This document shows, piece after piece, positions 24,345-36,575 of a stretch of 64,000 nucleotides of DNA. The stretch spans positions 30,422,707-30,486,706 of the forward strand of contig CM055894.1 of the NCBI GenBank assembly GCA_029582155.1, given 5' to 3'. Positions within the stretch are counted from its first letter, which is position 1, and each line of letters opens with the position of its first letter. The notes under the pieces are model-generated. The model saw only the letters and a program-made list of their open reading frames with translations. It did not search any database and was not told the origin of the DNA. Source of the stretch: Panopea generosa. Taxonomy: Eukaryota > Mollusca > Bivalvia > Adapedonta > Hiatellidae. Made by a program: the position numbers and the translations under genes.

Positions 24345-24455
24345 CGGCTTCCTGGGTAGAACCAGTACCGAGTGTTGTTTTATGAGCTGGGGATCGAACC
24401 TGAAACCTCTGGCGTGAGCGGCGAACACTCTATCCATTACACTACCGCCACCGCT
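24345..24455 (-). mobile_element. tRNA-derived SINE, partial
   Basis: On the minus strand GGCGGTAGTGTAATGGATAG is A-box-like and TCAGGTTCGATCCCC is a good B box. On the + strand CTTCCTGGGTAGAACCAGTA follows the same order as in the SINE at 19768. The tRNA-like stems do not pair fully. Confidence 0.6.
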
Positions 24456-24459
24456 CTGT

Positions 24460-25190
24460 ATTTATTTTGCTTACTGTCTTTGTCAAATATTCTATTATTG
24501 CCATTACTTTGCATCAAACATTATTGTCTACATACTTTTAATATTTTAATCTTCCACTACAAAACAATAAATCTGATTAAATTTGGCAGTTTTGTTCCCT
24601 GAATATAAAGTTGTCAATTTATGTTCAGATTCAGAATATTTCTATAGTGAGTGTTGATTTGAAATTTGTCACATTAACACATTCATATTTCAATAAAAAA
24701 TGCCATGACACCAGGTTGGCTTATCATATTAAAATAATACTTAAATAAACAAAGTTTCAAAGTAAAATCGGCTGAGCGAAAATAGGTTCACAAGAGCTTC
24801 TAGTTCACAGTAGAGCGAGAGTAGAAGTATAGTATTTATGAATGGAATGAAGCATATGGATGCACGGACTAACATGTATATTAAGATTCTAGCAACAGGC
24901 AAAATAATTATTCAACAAACAAATAATTTATTGTAATCAATTTATCATGTCTATTTGATGTATTTTTTATACTGTAACAAGTAATGAGGCAAACTTTCAA
25001 TTGTAAACACACCGAGTCTTTAGCACATTGTACATCATAGTACTTGAGGGTTACTAAGAAAAGGCCAATGGAAGGAATATACATGTAAAATAAGATATAT
25101 ATGTACATGTTCAAAATATAAGAAATCCAAATTAGTGTAAAACTTAAATCGCCTACAAGTCCTAAAACATTAACACTCATGAAATATGTA
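24460..25190. other. AT-rich intron sequence without recognisable feature
   Basis: No exon or repeat terminus is recognised between the SINE and the mariner-like relic. Confidence 0.45.
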
Positions 25191-25191
25191 A

Positions 25192-25691
25192 GAGGGTCAC
25201 TTAATAAATGGTTTCAAATAACTTATAAAACTTTTGCACATTCGTAGAAAAAAATCCTCAGGATAAGATTTGAAGTTTCTTGTCTAAATAATGTTGTGTT
25301 TGATGTGACATCATTTTAGCATTAACCATGTTGGGCACTGTAGTGACCTTTAATGAAGACTAGCAAAGAGCCTATATTGAAAATGAGTGACTTTCATGGT
25401 CATTCATTCTACACTACAAGAGGTTAGTTTGGAATGTGCAGTGACTTTGATATATTCAAATACTGAAAGATCTACTTTGAGGAATTCGTTACAACTATAT
25501 TGAGGAACTCATGGAGTGTGTCATCAATAGCACTAACCGCATTACTGAAGATGGCCTATTGTTGTTAGAATGATGCAAGTAAGATGGAAAGCGGTGATCA
25601 AGCTCAGGGATGATTATTTTGATGTTATGCAGAAAGCTTAGCTTTATTTTCAAAATATAAAATATGTGACATCACTTATTGAGTGACCCTC
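25192..25691. mobile_element. mariner-like relic with TIRs
   Basis: The left end GAGGGTCACTTAATAAATG and the right end CATCACTTATTGAGTGACCC-TC are inverted copies with a few mismatches. They are bordered by TA once one more terminal base is included. CGAGGGTCAYTCAA-type termini flanked by TA are typical of mariner elements. At about 0.5 kb it is far shorter than an autonomous mariner (about 1.3 kb), and no intact transposase frame is present, so it is a deleted or MITE-like copy just upstream of exon D. Confidence 0.55.
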
Positions 25692-25779
25692 GTATACCAT
25701 ATATTTGATATAAATTAAAATAAATGACAACTACAGAATAAGTATTTTGCTTTTATATAAACTGAGTTTTATTTTGTAG

Positions 25780-25821
25780 ATGACAAAAAGAAGAAGAAAG
25801 AAAAATCAAAGAATCATCCAG
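25780..25821 (+). CDS. Receptor-like tail gene, exon D (lysine-rich)
   Basis: A 42-nt exon, phase 1 at both ends, with acceptor AGTTTTATTTTGTAG and donor CCAG|GTATAG. With the preceding G it reads DDKKKKKEKSKNHP and leaves a G. It continues the basic spacer of exon C. Like exon C it can be included or skipped without a frame change. The composition is simple, so the call rests on splice sites and on frame agreement with its neighbours. Confidence 0.55.
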
Positions 25822-25884
25822 GTATAGTTTTACTATAATATGAAATCATTATATTTTTTTATTGTAACAATTAGAAAAATGTTT

Positions 25885-26775
25885 TTATGCTCCCGGAAAG
25901 ATGAACATGTAGCTGTCTTCTTGGTGGCAGGGCTAAAAAAAGTCAAATTCAAGATTAACTTTAAAAATCTTCTTACTATCGGAAACACTAGAAAAACAAA
26001 TGGTGAGCATAATTATGGATGCATATGGGTCCTTTTTAAAGGTTGTGAATTACATGTCCCTGGGACTCGTGGTTTGGGCCTAAAAAAATTAAAGGTAAAC
26101 GTTTAAAGTATGGAAGCACTCAGAAACAAATTTTGAGCATCATTATCGACGCCTTTAAGTATTCACTAAAAAGGTGAATTTCATGCCTCTGGGTGGTCTT
26201 ACGCTTTGCCTTAGGGGCCTATTTTACTAAATCTATATGAGAGAAATTGACAAAAAACGTTATTTCTTATGATCGAAGACATTAGTAAATCTATGAAAGA
26301 GAAAATAACAAATACCATCATTTCTGATGACTGAATAAACACATTTGAATGGTTTTTGGTGTGATTTGTTGTTGCTGACATGACGGTTAATACCTATGTG
26401 ACTTTGGTGGTCTCCACCCCCATGGGGGCCTTAGAGGCGGGGCCAAAACAGTCAAATTCAATGTAAAGTTTAAAAATCTTCATCTTCAGGAAGCACTGGG
26501 AAACAATTGATGACCATGATTAATAACACTATTGGTCCTTTATAAAAATTGTGAATTTCATGTCCCGGGGTCTCACGGTTTGCACTGGGGATGGGGCTTA
26601 CTTTACTAACACTATATAAGAGAAAATGATGTGATTTGTTGATGCAGATATGACATTCAATATCCATGTTTGGATTTTTGCAGCTTCCCGAAGGACAAAA
26701 TGTGGAAAATAGATTCGTATAGCTTTATATCATCAAGGATAATTCGGTGACTGTTGAGGCCCATGGGCCTCTTGT
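25885..26775 (+). mobile_element. Dispersed tandem-core repeat, copy 1
   Basis: It starts ATGCTCCCGGAAAGATGAAC and ends GCTTCCCGAAGGACAAAATG ... AGGCCCATGGGCCTCTTGTT. The same 3' end is found at 30042-30137. The interior has monomers of about 150 bp with TTCATGTCCCTGGGTCTCAC, GTGAGCATGATTATTGA and GGGGCCTACTTTACT. Confidence 0.65.
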
Positions 26776-27089
26776 TTAAATTTTTGATCACCTGAGACTT
26801 TGTCTCAAGGGATTATTTTGCTATCACCTTTTGTCCATTGGTGTTCGTTGTTTGTCCGTAAAAATTCACATTTTCATCTTCTTCTCAAAAACAATAATCT
26901 CAACAGTAAAGAAATGTTGTATGCAGCTTTGGTACCTCAAAATGAAAATTGTGAATTGCCAGTCAAATTCAAGGTTAGCTTTAACAACACTGGAAAACAA
27001 ATGGTGAGCATGATTATTGATGCATATGGGTCCTTTATAAAAACTGTGAATTGCATCTTCTTGGGTCTCACGTTTTGGCCCTGGGAGTG

Positions 27090-27410
27090 GGGCCTTAAAA
27101 ATTAGTGTAACTGTAAACATTTCACATTTTCGACTTCTTCTCAAAATTGTTAGCTCAATTATAAAGAAAATTAATATTATATGCAGCTTCGGTACCTTAG
27201 AGTGAAACAAATTGTAAGTCCCTGGGTCTCATGTTTAGCCCTGGGGGTGGGGCCTTAAAAATTAGTGTAACTGTAAACATTTCACATTTTCGACTTCTTC
27301 TCAAAATTGTTAGCTCAATTGTAAAGAAAATTAATATTATATGCAGCTTCGGTACCTAAGAGTGAAACAAATTGTAAGTCTCTGGGTCTCATGTTTAGCC
27401 CTGGGGGTGG
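27090..27410 (+). repeat. Nearly identical 160-bp tandem unit
   Basis: ATTAGTGTAACTGTAAACAT at 27101 recurs at 27261 and the next 100 or so bases agree almost completely (GACTTCTTCTCAAAATTGTT, GCAGCTTCGGTACCT). These two units are much closer to each other than to neighbouring monomers, which points to a recent unit duplication. Confidence 0.85.
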
Positions 27411-27640
27411 GGCCAAAAAAATTAAAGGTAAACTTTAAAATTCTACTTAATATAGGAAGCACTCAGAATCAAATTGTGAGCATGATTATTGACGTCTATG
27501 GGTCCTTTACAAAAATTGTGAATTTCATGTCCAATAGTCTCACGGTTTGGCCGTGGGGGTGGGGCCTACTTTACTTAATATATATAAGAGAAAATGACAA
27601 AACACGTTATTTCTTATGACTGAATAGACTTATGTGCATG

Positions 27641-29303
27641 TTTTAAGCTCTACTGGCCAAAGGCCAGAAGTGCTTATGTGATGGCGCGTTGTCTGTCGTC
27701 CGTCGTCTGTCGCCTGTCGTCTGTTAGCAGCACTTTCTCTGAAACCACTAGGCCAATTAAACTGAAAGTTCACATGGGTGTTTCTATTGCATAGGAGACT
27801 ATACAGAAGATTTTTTTTCAATCTGAAATTCAAGATGGCCGCCGTTACTAAAAATAGTCCAAAACTTAAAAAATCTTCTCATGAACGGCCCAGCAGATTT
27901 TCAAAATGTTTGTGTAGTAATGATGACCAACTATAGTTTTGTTAGATTTGTTCAAATGGTGTCCCTAGGGTTGAATAAGACCCTGCCCCGAGGGTTCAAT
28001 TAGAGGACACATGTCATTATTATATTTTTTTTTTTTTTTTTTTTTTAAATTGAAATGATTTTGCCTATATCTTCACAGAAGCATTGTTTGGTGAAGGAGG
28101 TTCAGATTTGTAAAAATGACTGGGTTCCACTGTCTTAAGTGGTCAGGAGGGGCCCCAAAAGGGTAAAAATTGGGAATTACTAAATTTGTTTTCTAAGGAA
28201 CCGGTATGTCAGATTTATTCATATTTTGCATAAATTATCCCTATGTGTAGGGATTTGATTGCAGATAAGAATTTAGGGGCTAAAATTTATAGGGGCCCTG
28301 TAAGGGGACTTAGAATTTTACATAGGGATACTATAAGAAAACAGAAAATTCTCATATTCTTTCATCTGTTCTTAAACACTAGGCCAATTAAACTGAAACT
28401 TCACATGGGTGTTTCTATTGAATAGGAGACTATAAAGAAGATTTTTTTTTCGATCTGAAATTCAAGATGGCCGCCATTACTAAAAATAGTCCAAAAGTTA
28501 AAAAATCTCTTTCTCATGAACGGCCCAACAGATTTTCAAAATGTTTATGTAGTAATGATGACCAACTATAGTTCTGTCAGATTTGTTCAAATGGTGTCCC
28601 TAAGGTTAAGAATGACCCTGACCCAAGATTTCAATTAGGGGACACATGTCAATATAATATATATATACTTTTTTTTTTAAATGGAAATAAATTTGCCTAT
28701 ATCTTCACTAAAGCATTGTATGGTAAAGGAGGTAAAGATTTGTAAAAATGACTGGGTTCCTATGTCTTAAGGGATCAGGAGGGGCCCCAAAAGGGTACAA
28801 ATTTGGAATTAGTTAAATTGTTTTCTTAAGAACCGGTATGTCAGATTTGTACATATTTGATATAAATTATCCCTAATTGTAGGGGTTTGATTGCAGATAA
28901 GAATTTAGGGGCTAAAATATATAGGGGCCCTGTAAGGGGACTTAGAAGTTTTCATAGGGATACTGTGGGGAAACAGAAAATTCTCTTTTTTTTTCATTTA
29001 TTCCGAAACCACTAGGCCAATTAAACTGAAACTTCTCATGGATGTTTCTATTGCATAGGAGACTATACAAAAGATTTATTTTTTCTATCTAAAATTCAAG
29101 ATGGCAACCATTACTAAAAATAGTCCGAAACTTAAAAAATGAACGGTCCAACAGATTTTCAAAATGTTTATATAGTAACGATGACCAACTATAGTTTTGT
29201 TAGATTTGTTGCCCCGATGTTTCTATTGCATAGTAGAATTTCAAAAAGTGCTATGGCCACTATGAGTCAGTAAAGCGTCCTCAGGTCCTCTTGGGCCTCT
29301 TGT
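27641..29303 (+). mobile_element. Element nested in copy 2, with internal duplication
   Basis: It starts AAGCTCTACTGGCCAAAGGC, as at 16602, and ends CTATGGCCACTATGAGTCAG ... TTGGGCCTCTTGTT. The phrase AGGCCAATTAAACTGAAA with CATGGGTGTTTCTATTG and CAAGATGGCCGCC is present three times (about 27750, 28380 and 29015), so the core consists of about 630-bp units. Confidence 0.65.
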
Positions 29304-30359
29304 TTTTTGTGTGTTTTGTTGTTGCTGACATGACGGTTAATATCTATGTGCGTTTGATGGTCCCCACCCCAATGGGGGCTTTAGGGGCGGGGCCAAAACA
29401 ATCAAATTCAAGGTAAATTTTAAGAATCTCCTGCTCATTATAGGAAGCACTCAGAAACAAATTGTGAGCATGATTATTGACGACTATGGGACTTTTATAA
29501 TAATTTTAAATTTCATGACCCTGGGTCTCACGGTTTGGCCCTGGAGATGGGACTTACTTTACTAAAACTATATAAGAGAAAATGACAAAAACAGATTAGT
29601 TCTTATGACTGAATAGACTTATATGAATGTTTTTTTGTGTAATTAATTGTTGCTGATATGACAGTTAATACCTTTAATTATTGGTCCTTTATAAAAATTG
29701 CGAATTTCATGTCCCTGGGTCTCATAGTGGCACTGGGGTGGGGCCTACTTCACACATTTGATGGTTTTTGAGTGCCCTACCCCTTCTGTAACCTTTTGGC
29801 CTCACAAAAACAGTCAAATTTAAGGTAAATGTTAAAAATCTTTTAATTTTATGAAGCACTGGAAAACAAACTGTACTCATAATTAATAAGGCATATGAGT
29901 CGTAATAAAAATTGTGAATTTTATGCTCCTGGGACTCACGGTTTGACCCTTGGAGTGGCTAATACTTTAAATCTATATATGAAATATGATGTGATTTGAT
30001 GATGCAGATGTGTCATTCAAAATCCATGTTTAGATTTTTGCCGCTTCCCGAAGGACAAAAGTTGAAAAATAGACTCGTATAGCTTTATGTCATCATGGAT
30101 AATTAGGTGACCATCAAGGCCCATGGGCATCTTGTTATTATTTTATTATTAATTATCTAAATTATTTTACTTTTTAAGACATTTTTTTTTTGTGTTTTAC
30201 ACTGATATACTTCCTTCTTAGTGTAATTTAATCAGCTACTGCTCTCTAAAATACAAATGTTTGATTCATTTTGAATTCGTACACATTATATTTCTTATTA
30301 CTAGACATTGTGTTGGATTGAAGTTCGGCTCTACACACACTAATATACATAAGTAGTGA

Positions 30360-31935
30360 CGCATTTTAGCTCATCTGATCCGAAAACTCAAGATGTGCTA
30401 TTGTGATCACTCTTTGTCCATTGTCCATGCATTCATACATCCTTCGTTAACGATTGCTTCAAACAACTTCTCTGAAACCACTTGACAGATTTTCACCAAA
30501 TTTTATGTGAAGTATTCTTACACAAAGCTATCTCAAGTTTGTTCAAATAATGACCCAGGAGTCAAATTTTGCCCTGCCCCGAGAGGCTTATTAGTATTTT
30601 CTTTTTAATTTTTTTTAAATATTTTTCTTCGAAAGTGCAAGGGGTGGAGCTTTGATATTTTGCCTGTATTATCATCTTATGAGTTTCTATCATATTTGTT
30701 CATGCCATAACCCTAGAGTCAAAATTGGCCCCGTCCCTGAGACATTTCAGTTTAACATAGGGAAATTTACATTTAAAAATCTTCTTCTCAAGAATTGTCC
30801 AATCAAATTCATTCATATTTGGTATAAATAATCCCTATGGCTAGCGATTTAAAATTTGTTCAAATAAAGGGACTAGGATCAATTGGGGTCCAGTAAGGGA
30901 ACTTTGATTTTTACATAGAAATACTATGGGAAAAGGGAAAATCTGTTTTTCTGATTCATTTTAGGTATTATTTCAATTATCTTATTATTAGAATTTCTTG
31001 GCATAACAGTTGAGACAGGGATCTTTAAAGGTAATTTAGCAGGGGCCCCCCTAATGGATAAAATTGTGAAAACTCTTCTCCTAAAATGCAAGGCCTGTAG
31101 CCTCGATATTTAATCATTTTGCATGTAGTGTCATCTAATAAGTTTCTATCAAGTTTGTTCAAGCCATATTCTAAGGGTCCAGATTAGCCCAACCCCGGGG
31201 CCATATAATTTTAACATATGGAAATTTACATCCTATCAAATTTGTTCATGTTTGGTATTTATGATCCCTATGACTATGAGTTTCAAGTTTGTTCAACAAA
31301 GGGGCTAGGATCGATTAGGGGACTTCGATTTTCAGTTAAAAATATTATGGGCTGATGGTATATAAATGAGCTTTTGTGATCGCCCGTGTCCATCATCCAT
31401 CCGTCCATCGCCTGTCCATCGTTAACTTTTGCTTAAAAAGTCTCCTTCTCTGCAACCACTCAACAGATTGGGTATGTCACAAGCACTCTCCAGTTTGTTC
31501 AAATCATGACTTCAGGGTCAAATTTGTCCCCACTCCAGAGGGCTTATTTTATTTTATTTTTTTTCAAAATTTCAAGTCTTCTCTTATTAGTTTCTTTGAG
31601 ATTTGTTTAAGCAATGACCTTAGGGTCAAAATTGGCTGTGCCCCGAGGACTTAGCAGCTCAACGAAGGAAATTTTTAAAAAGCATTGTTTAGTCATAACA
31701 GTTGAAACTGGGTCCGTCAAGGGGGATTTTATCTCCATAAGTAAAAAGTGATAAAATTGTGAATTTCCAAAAATCTTCTTAAGAACAGACCAGCCAAATT
31801 TGTTCAAATTTGATATAAATTAACCATTTGAGTATGGGTTTCCAGTTTGTTAAAATAAAAGGACTAGGGTCGATTTAGGTCCATTATACATAAGAATGCC
31901 ATGGGAAAACTGGAAAGCATATTTTTTTCTCGTCC
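30360..31935 (+). repeat. Decayed repeats of the AGCTCATCTGATC / GGGGCTAGG type
   Basis: Two starts are visible: AGCTCATCTGATCCGAAAAC (30369) and ATGAGCTTTTGTGATCGCCC (31366). Each is followed by TTTCACCAAATTT-like and AAAGGGGCTAGGRTC-like monomers. They are related to the pieces at 18172 and 49000. Confidence 0.6.
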
Positions 31936-33330
31936 ATTTTTATGCCCCCTCCCACTATTTTTGGGATGGCATATAGTAATGGCATTGTCTGTCCAACCGT
32001 CCGTCTGTCCGTCCATCCATTATTTTGTGTCCGGCCTGTAACTTGGTCATGCATACGAGGGGGGATCAGTTTGTAGACTTTTGCCATAACATTTTTAGTT
32101 ACAGACCCTAAACCGCTCAAGTACCCCATAATTGCACTCCGTTTGCACTCCGTTCGCTGTCCGTTCGCGCTTAGTTCGCACTCCGTTCGCGCTCCGTTTG
32201 CGTGCACTCGATTAAACGCGGTTAATTTAATGCACTCACAAACGCAGGTATTCGCTCACGAGCGCTGTATATCTGAGTGCTCTGTTTAATACTCCTCTTA
32301 TCGTTCGCTTCGTTCAGCGTTCACTCAACGTTCAGTTCGCTCAGTTCGGTTTCCGGCCAATAACTCGCAACATCTCAACTCTTAAAATGATTCTATATTT
32401 ACTTTTTAATTTAATCTGTTCCAATGGAGCAATAAAATGTATCCATGGGATTTAGTCAAGGTAAATTAATTCATAATCTGATTGTTTGTCTACATATTAT
32501 GTCACCCGCTGGGCGAAAGGTTGTAAATTTCCGATAAGCTAGTATCGATAGTAGGCATGTTTAACGGAAATGTCTATGTTTTGATATGTGATCAGTGGTC
32601 TGGGTGATCAAAGAATATCGTAAGTTATACCGGCGTCTGTTCTCCAGACCGACATGTGTTTGCGTCAGTATCTTCTTTGATATACCGTAAGCCGTTTGTA
32701 AAGGAAAGCAATAAAGTTTGTCCACAAAATTTACACATACATCATCAACATAAACTAAATATATTGTTATTAATAATAAAATTTAATTAATAATTCCATA
32801 CTGTTGATACCTCGTTGGCCTTATAATAATCCATAAATATGCTCAGTGTAAGCAGTGACTTAACAACATGTGGATATATCGCTGGTTTTGTTAATGTTCA
32901 AACTAAAATAAGCTTTATAATCAATTATATGCACTGCAAGGGTGATGAAAAATTTACTATAACCCGTGCAATGCAATTCGACATTATAATAAATGATTTT
33001 TGAAAAATAATAATCTTGTAGTGTTTTTCTCGATTTGGGTCCAATTTTGGCTTCACAAGACTTAAAAAAAATATTCTGATATTTTAAGTTTTTATAATAA
33101 TTTTCGTTATCATTATGTATATAAATATAATTGCAATGAACTTTTTTCAGCGGGTTTCTCAAACTATTATTTTACTGATAGTATGCTTTATGTTAATATA
33201 TTATTTAAAATGACAAACTATATTAAACTTGTTTGAAACTACACCCACTGTGCTATACCGCTAATTATATGACACGCAGCAACACACCCGTGGTGTTAAT
33301 TACGTTATGTCACATGCCAGTGAGAGCCGT

Positions 33331-34170
33331 GTCAATTAGGTTATATGCTAAAGCGGTGACTTATCGGTCTATTGACCACGGAAGATATGTATGGTTTCAT
33401 TTTGATTGTAATTCGTGCCAGATGGATGAATCTTAATTGAGCCAACATTATGTGATTGAAAAAAAAGATAAAAAAGGAAAACTGCCAGCCAATTAACAAC
33501 AAATAAAAAAATTATTTAAGATATTTGTTATTCGAAGTTTCAGAACGCTTTAGTATGTAAATATCATGATGTTAATATCATTAAATTAACGAACCGAAAA
33601 CGCCAGTTCTGAATGAATGGTGGAAAGTGTGACATACACGTATTAAGGGATGTGTCATTTTACCACAGCTGCCTTAGCGACCTCGTATAAAAAACAGATA
33701 CAACTAAAAATCAGAATTGTTAATTTACAAAATAAAACAATCCTACAATTTTAGAACTAATAAAAATTAAATGTCTCTAAATAATTCCTTGTAAAAATGT
33801 AGTATTTTATTTGTATTATTTTTTACTTTCATTATTTTTTTTTTTTTTTTTTTAATATTATTATCATTGGAGCTATTATTATAATATACATATTGACTTA
33901 TTGATTTGTCACAGCTTTTATATTGGAGACGTGCATCTGGTCAGTCGTTCACAATTAATATAACAATTTAATTACTGTTATGAAGGCAGAGTTGCATGGC
34001 AATCATCAAAACAGATACCCATGGTGAGAACCACATGTGTGTCAATAAAAGTTAATTGGTGATTTATCGGTCCATTGATCACGAAGAACCCTGCCGGTGT
34101 GTAATTTTCATTTTGATTATATTTAATGCCAGATGAATGAATCTTAATTTAACCCGCGGCATGTGATTGG
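33331..34170. repeat. Direct internal repeat of the 3.85-kb element
   Basis: GTGACTTATCGGTCTATTGA ... TCATTTTGATTGTAATTCGT ... GATGAATCTTAATTGAGCC at about 33354 recurs at about 34060 as GTGATTTATCGGTCCATTGA ... TCATTTTGATTATATTTAAT ... GAATGAATCTTAATTTAACC. The copies are about 710 bp apart and moderately diverged. Confidence 0.75.
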
Positions 34171-34194
34171 ATAAGAAATATATAGTCAAAATCA

Positions 34195-34390
34195 ATACTA
34201 AAATATGCAGATTTTTTTTATAATATTGTTATTATCATCATTATCATTAATATCTATTATATATTTTATCATTATTTATTACTATTATTACTAATATTAT
34301 TTTCATTATTATTTATAGTATTGTTATTATTGCTATATTACTTTATTATTATATTATAATATTATTATTCTTCTTATTATTATTGTCATT
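34195..34390. repeat. ATT-rich low-complexity tract
   Basis: Long imperfect (ATT)n and (TTA)n sequence inside the 3.85-kb element, with interspersed ATC/ATA units. Confidence 0.85.
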
Positions 34391-34699
34391 TCTTACTTGT
34401 TGCCCCTTTCACAGCTTTTATATAATGGCTTAATTGTTACGTGCTTACGTGCACGTGATCAGGCGTATCGATTTTGTAGGAAAGCGGGAAAACAATATAT
34501 CTACTATTTTATAGGCAGTGAATACATGTTCTTTTTTGTTTATTTCAACCTTCCCGATGATCAAAAGCTGTTCTTTAGTCAATATAAAATCACAACCTCA
34601 GAAAGGTCACCTTGAAATTTACGTTTACTAGTTTTTATTTCCTGTGTCTAATGTGTTATTTCGGTCTGTCGTGTTAATTTGGCCTACATACTTTTATTT

Positions 34700-34885
34700 T
34701 ACATTAATTTAATTTAGCTTGATTGTGAAGTAAGCTCGGAGCTTATGCATATCGTTCTCCAGTGCATTCCCTTATTAGATCTGGTACTGAATTGTGTTTC
34801 GAGAGGTCGGGTAGAGCCTGGGTCAAACTCGCGACCTCTACCGCCTGAAGCCAGCACCCTATCTGCTGTACTACTGACCCACTTT
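34700..34885 (-). mobile_element. tRNA-derived SINE inside the 3.85-kb element
   Basis: On the minus strand GTCAGTAGTACAGCAGATAG is A-box-like and CGCGAGTTTGACCCAGG is B-box-like. The + strand text GGTACTGAATTGTG and GTCGGGTAGAGCCTGGG is reminiscent of the other SINEs here but quite diverged. Confidence 0.45.
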
Positions 34886-36477
34886 ATATTTTAGAATACA
34901 ATTAATTTATTACTATTATTTTAATGAGATGTGCACGAGTATAATGTTTCCACTTTAATTGCAATATAACAGTTTTACGTACATTTGTTCACAACTAAGC
35001 ACAAACTCAGTGTAACTATGTTTGGGGAAAATATAAAACTAAAGTCCAAATTAAATTGAAAATTGGTAATTTTTATTTTGCCGAAATACCCAAACAAATA
35101 GAATCATAATCATATAATTTTCCGCATATCTATGTTTTGTTTGTTTCACGCATGCTTTGATATTTTTGTATTTGGAACAGTATACGCTTAAATCGAAATA
35201 AAGTAAATGTATTGTATGTTCTATAACTAATTTATATCGAAATAACACGGCAAATAGTGAATTCATATTACATCTTTTCGAATTGTTATTTACACAATAT
35301 ATATACATTTTATTACATTTTTAATTATTTATATTTTTGTTGCGCAAACCAAAACATGCTTAAACATGCAACTAAATTAACCGTAGATAACCGTTGATGT
35401 GTCGTCTATTGTATAATAGGTATTTTAAACATTATTGTATTGATCAGCTAAATATTGATATTTATGCTATAATTGATAAATTGTTGACAAAAATAAGTTT
35501 TATCATGCGTTTTACAATAAAACATTTATATAAAATACATGGTTTATATTTATGTGAAAGACATTTTCTTTTAAATCTCGATTTTAAGTATCGATTTCAC
35601 GATCAAATGATGAAAAAAGAGTGTATCCGAATGAACGAGTGCACTCAGTAGCGCACGAATAGTTCTGTTATCAGTTATCTTACTGTGTCTAGCGTATACT
35701 GCATATACTGCGCATCTGAGTGCACTCAGCGTATCTGAGTGCATTCAGCGTGTCTGAGTGCACTCGATCTATTTCATGCGTTCAGGAGTGCGTTTATTAT
35801 TAAAAATTCAGCGTTTGCTTACGGTCCAGGTCCGCTCCGTCAGCGCTCAATCTGCGCTCCGTTCGCGCTCCGTCTGCGCTACGCTCGCGCTCCGCTTACG
35901 CTCTGAGTGCACTCCGTTTGCGTGCATTTGGGGTACTTGAGCGGTTTAGGGTCTGTATCATTGTATTCTAATAATTCTCAGAGAGCCTGTGCTGCTATAT
36001 TTTTGCAGTAATTTTGCAAAATATTTATAATTTTTCATCATTAGTTTATATTCATTAGTAACTATGGAATCGTCGATTTACGTTGTCTGGGTAGTTTTTG
36101 CTTTTTTTTCTCCTACTATTCAAACAAGCGTAGCATTGCCAAAACAGGTTTCATTTTTAAATAAAAAATATCGATGTGTGCTGTATCGTATTCTTGTTTA
36201 CATCCTTTAAAAAAATGGCACCAATAATGCGCATCTCAAAATGATGTCAATAATATGATATTACTGTAACAAAAGTAAACAAAATGACATCGGGGCACTG
36301 GAAAATGGAATAGCATGCTGAATCCCGCAGTTCTGTAAAGTTTTGCTCCATGTAAGTTAATACACCTGCCCAAACAGAGAAACAAAAGTATGTATGGTGA
36401 ATCAAATGTTCTAGTGTTTAAATATCACAAAATTAATGTTTTTGAGATGGCTGGAAATCCGCAATTAAAAAAGAGCA

Positions 36478-36575
36478 AATGGGAAGTCGATTTGAAGACA
36501 TATTGGAATTAAAGCACGTTTTACAGAATGGGAAGTCGATTTGAAGACATATTGGAATTAAAGCACGTTTTACAG
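36478..36575. repeat. 49-bp perfect tandem duplication
   Basis: The unit starting AATGGGAAGTCGATTTGAAG and ending CACGTTTTACAG is present twice without visible mismatch (36478-36526 and 36527-36575). It lies in the outer TIR element. Confidence 0.95.

Larger units (their letters stand above)
26778..30137 (+). mobile_element. Dispersed tandem-core repeat, copy 2, split by a nested element
   Basis: The start GATCACCTGAGACTTTGTCT differs from copy 1, but the monomers and the 3' end (GCTTCCCGAAGGACAAAAG ... GGCCCATGGGCATCTTGTT) match it. The host stops at about 27640 (TTATGTGCATG) and resumes at about 29304 (TGTTGTTGCTGACATGACGG), the continuation expected from the uninterrupted text near 26340-26390. 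Confidence 0.6.
32102..35955. mobile_element. Unclassified 3.85-kb element with perfect 27-bp TIRs and GC-rich subterminal repeats
   Basis: The first 27 bases (from CAGACCCTAAACCGCTCAAG, ending TACCCCA) are an exact inverted copy of the last 27 (35929-35955), bordered by TA on both sides. About 200 bp inside each end lies an irregular array of CGCTCCGTTCG / GCACTCCGTTTGC / GAGTGCACTC units, oriented the same way at both ends. The interior is AT-rich with no long frame and contains a direct repeat (about 33331-33460 and 34045-34170). It is therefore non-autonomous or decayed. The TIR core is shared with the element at 39236. I do not recognise the superfamily. Confidence 0.8.

Noticed and set aside
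32860..33162. 100-codon minus-strand open frame
   Set aside because: Rich in Tyr, Asn, Lys and Ile as expected for random AT-rich DNA; it lies in the interior of a non-autonomous element and shows no transposase motif.
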